DNA of 64,000 nt from Gymnogyps californianus (Eukaryota; Chordata; Aves; Accipitriformes; Cathartidae), in assembly GCF_018139145.2 (NCBI RefSeq), contig NC_059476.1, positions 6,113,501-6,177,500 of the forward strand, written 5' to 3'. Below, piece by piece: positions 62,571 to 64,000 of this stretch. A program made the position numbers and the translations under genes. Every line of letters begins with the position of its first letter. The first letter of the stretch is position 1. Below the pieces are notes generated by a model. That model searched no databases. It saw only the letters and a list, made by a program, of their open reading frames with translations, and had not been told where the DNA came from.

Positions 62571-64000
62571 TGTGCGTTATTGTAAAAGTAGTGAAAACAT
62601 TCTGTCATGGCAGCCTTTGCCGTTAAAAATAAATGTCTTTTTTTTTCCTTTTTTCTCCCTGGTTTAATTAAAGTGGTTACATGGTAGTAGACACTGACAA
62701 AGTCCAAGCATTTTGGGACTTGTATCAAATAATACTTTCATGTTCAGATTTCATTTGCCTGTTTTGAGGCTCTGCATCTTTCAAAACCATAAGCTTCCCA
62801 TCCATCCCTTCAATCTGAATTCTGCTAAAATGGCAAAATCAATCAGTCACTAGCAGAGCTCTGCCTCAGAAACTGCTATTCTTGCAATTAGAAGGTAGTT
62901 TCTAAAGCAAGGAGTCTAAGACTGTAGATGACATGTTTATTTTTTACCTATTCCATCGCATAGCATATCCCATGCATAGTGCTAGACAGTTTCTTCTGCA
63001 GCCATAAAAATAATTGTGCGATAACTGGTCTCCCACTCAACCTAGGAAAACTCTTTATTGGTTTTTTGGAAAATGCCATAGAAATACGGTAAATAAATCA
63101 AAAGAAATTCTTATTCAATTCAATGTTATCATTAAAAAAATAATCTGGACAGTGTAAGAGCTACAAATTGCTGAGTGTCAAGAGGCTGATGTTCACACTT
63201 AATACCTTAGTTATAGTACTTGAAAAAACAACTTTGAGATAAGAGATGACTACATTATACCATGTACCAAAATCAGCTTTCTTTGAGAGTGAGTTACTTA
63301 GCCTTGATTTGAGAATTTTCTATCTTTGCTAAGCCCTGCTGGTTGACACCTTGAAAATATCAGTTAAATTAAACAGGTACAGAAGAGAAGAGATTATAGT
63401 TTTAAGGAATATGCTAGCAAATAGAAAATTGCTCACATAAAAAATGTTGACTGCTTTGGGCCTTTTAAAACAGAAACTTGTAGGACTGTTCAGAATTATG
63501 CAACTTCACACTGTTTACTATCATACTGATTTGCTAACTTTAAAAATTCACAGCTTTTTGCCTGTGCAGTAAAGACATTGCCCATTCTGATTCATAAAAA
63601 CATTTGCCTGTTCACTTTAAAGCCCCACTAAAACCAATACAATTTAAACAAGTACTTAAGCATTTGATCAATAATGTTTAAAGCCAAAAGGAAGTATTAG
63701 TATGTATAATCTCACCTTCTGTACAGGACAGATCTGTAAGATTTCCCCACGAACCAATAAATTCATCTTTGGCTAAAGAACATCTACGAGAAGGCTATTT
63801 GATCTTGATTTGAAGGCTAAGACTTCTTTCGCTAACATGCTCCAACTGTTAGTTATCCTCAGTGTTTTAAATATGTTACTCTCTGCCATTTTGCCTTTGT
63901 TTGGCTTCATCCTCCCATCATCACTTCCTATTTTTCTTTCCCCAAACAATATTTTCTCTTTCTTGTATAAATGCACACTGTAATCAAACTACTCTTGATT
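62571..64000. other. Non-coding stretch, no gene seen
   Basis: AT-rich sequence to the window end with no recognised repeat, exon or RNA gene. Confidence 0.55.

Overview
This window looks like bird nuclear DNA that is almost entirely non-coding, either a long intron or a gene-poor intergenic stretch. The assignment rests on repeats: a 2.4 kb chicken-repeat-1 (CR1) retrotransposon ending in the CR1-type ATTCTATG tail, a solo long terminal repeat (LTR) of a type I know from neoavian genomes, and fossil repeats typical of birds, crocodilians and turtles. Neoaves, rather than a galliform, is my inference from the LTR type and from the CR1 3' end, which I recall as CR1-J-like. No host exon, RNA gene or CRISPR array could be supported. 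Apart from the CR1 reverse-transcriptase frame, the open frames are short, lack recognisable domains and often overlap on both strands.

Layout. 1-28 kb is AT-rich single-copy-looking sequence with homopolymer runs, a few hairpins and three short relics of an old palindromic repeat. At 28.05-28.16 kb is an old CR1 3' end on the minus strand. At 30.71-31.31 kb is a heavily decayed plus-strand reverse transcriptase of the L2 type, the least expected element here. 31.3-37.5 kb holds one more palindromic-repeat relic. 37.56-40.01 kb is the CR1 copy: 5'-truncated inside the endonuclease, with three frameshifts and one nonsense codon, but a long uninterrupted stretch from reverse transcriptase to the 3' end.

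42.0-45 kb is the most structured part. It has an AT-rich block with a 14-bp perfect palindrome, a second small CR1 tail, a degenerate TGTGTTATTTT tandem repeat, a solo LTR on the minus strand (606 bp, with TATA box and polyadenylation signal) and a 275-nt pyrimidine tract with one purine. 46.72-46.80 kb is another old CR1-type 3' end. 47-64 kb is mostly plain sequence with three more palindromic-repeat relics and a GC-richer patch at 55.3-56.0 kb.

Nothing here works as a pathway. The content is a record of transposon activity of several ages in otherwise ordinary non-coding DNA, with a few blocks that might be conserved regulatory elements. Those need a cross-species alignment to confirm. 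Family names come from memory of repeat consensus sequences, not from a database search.
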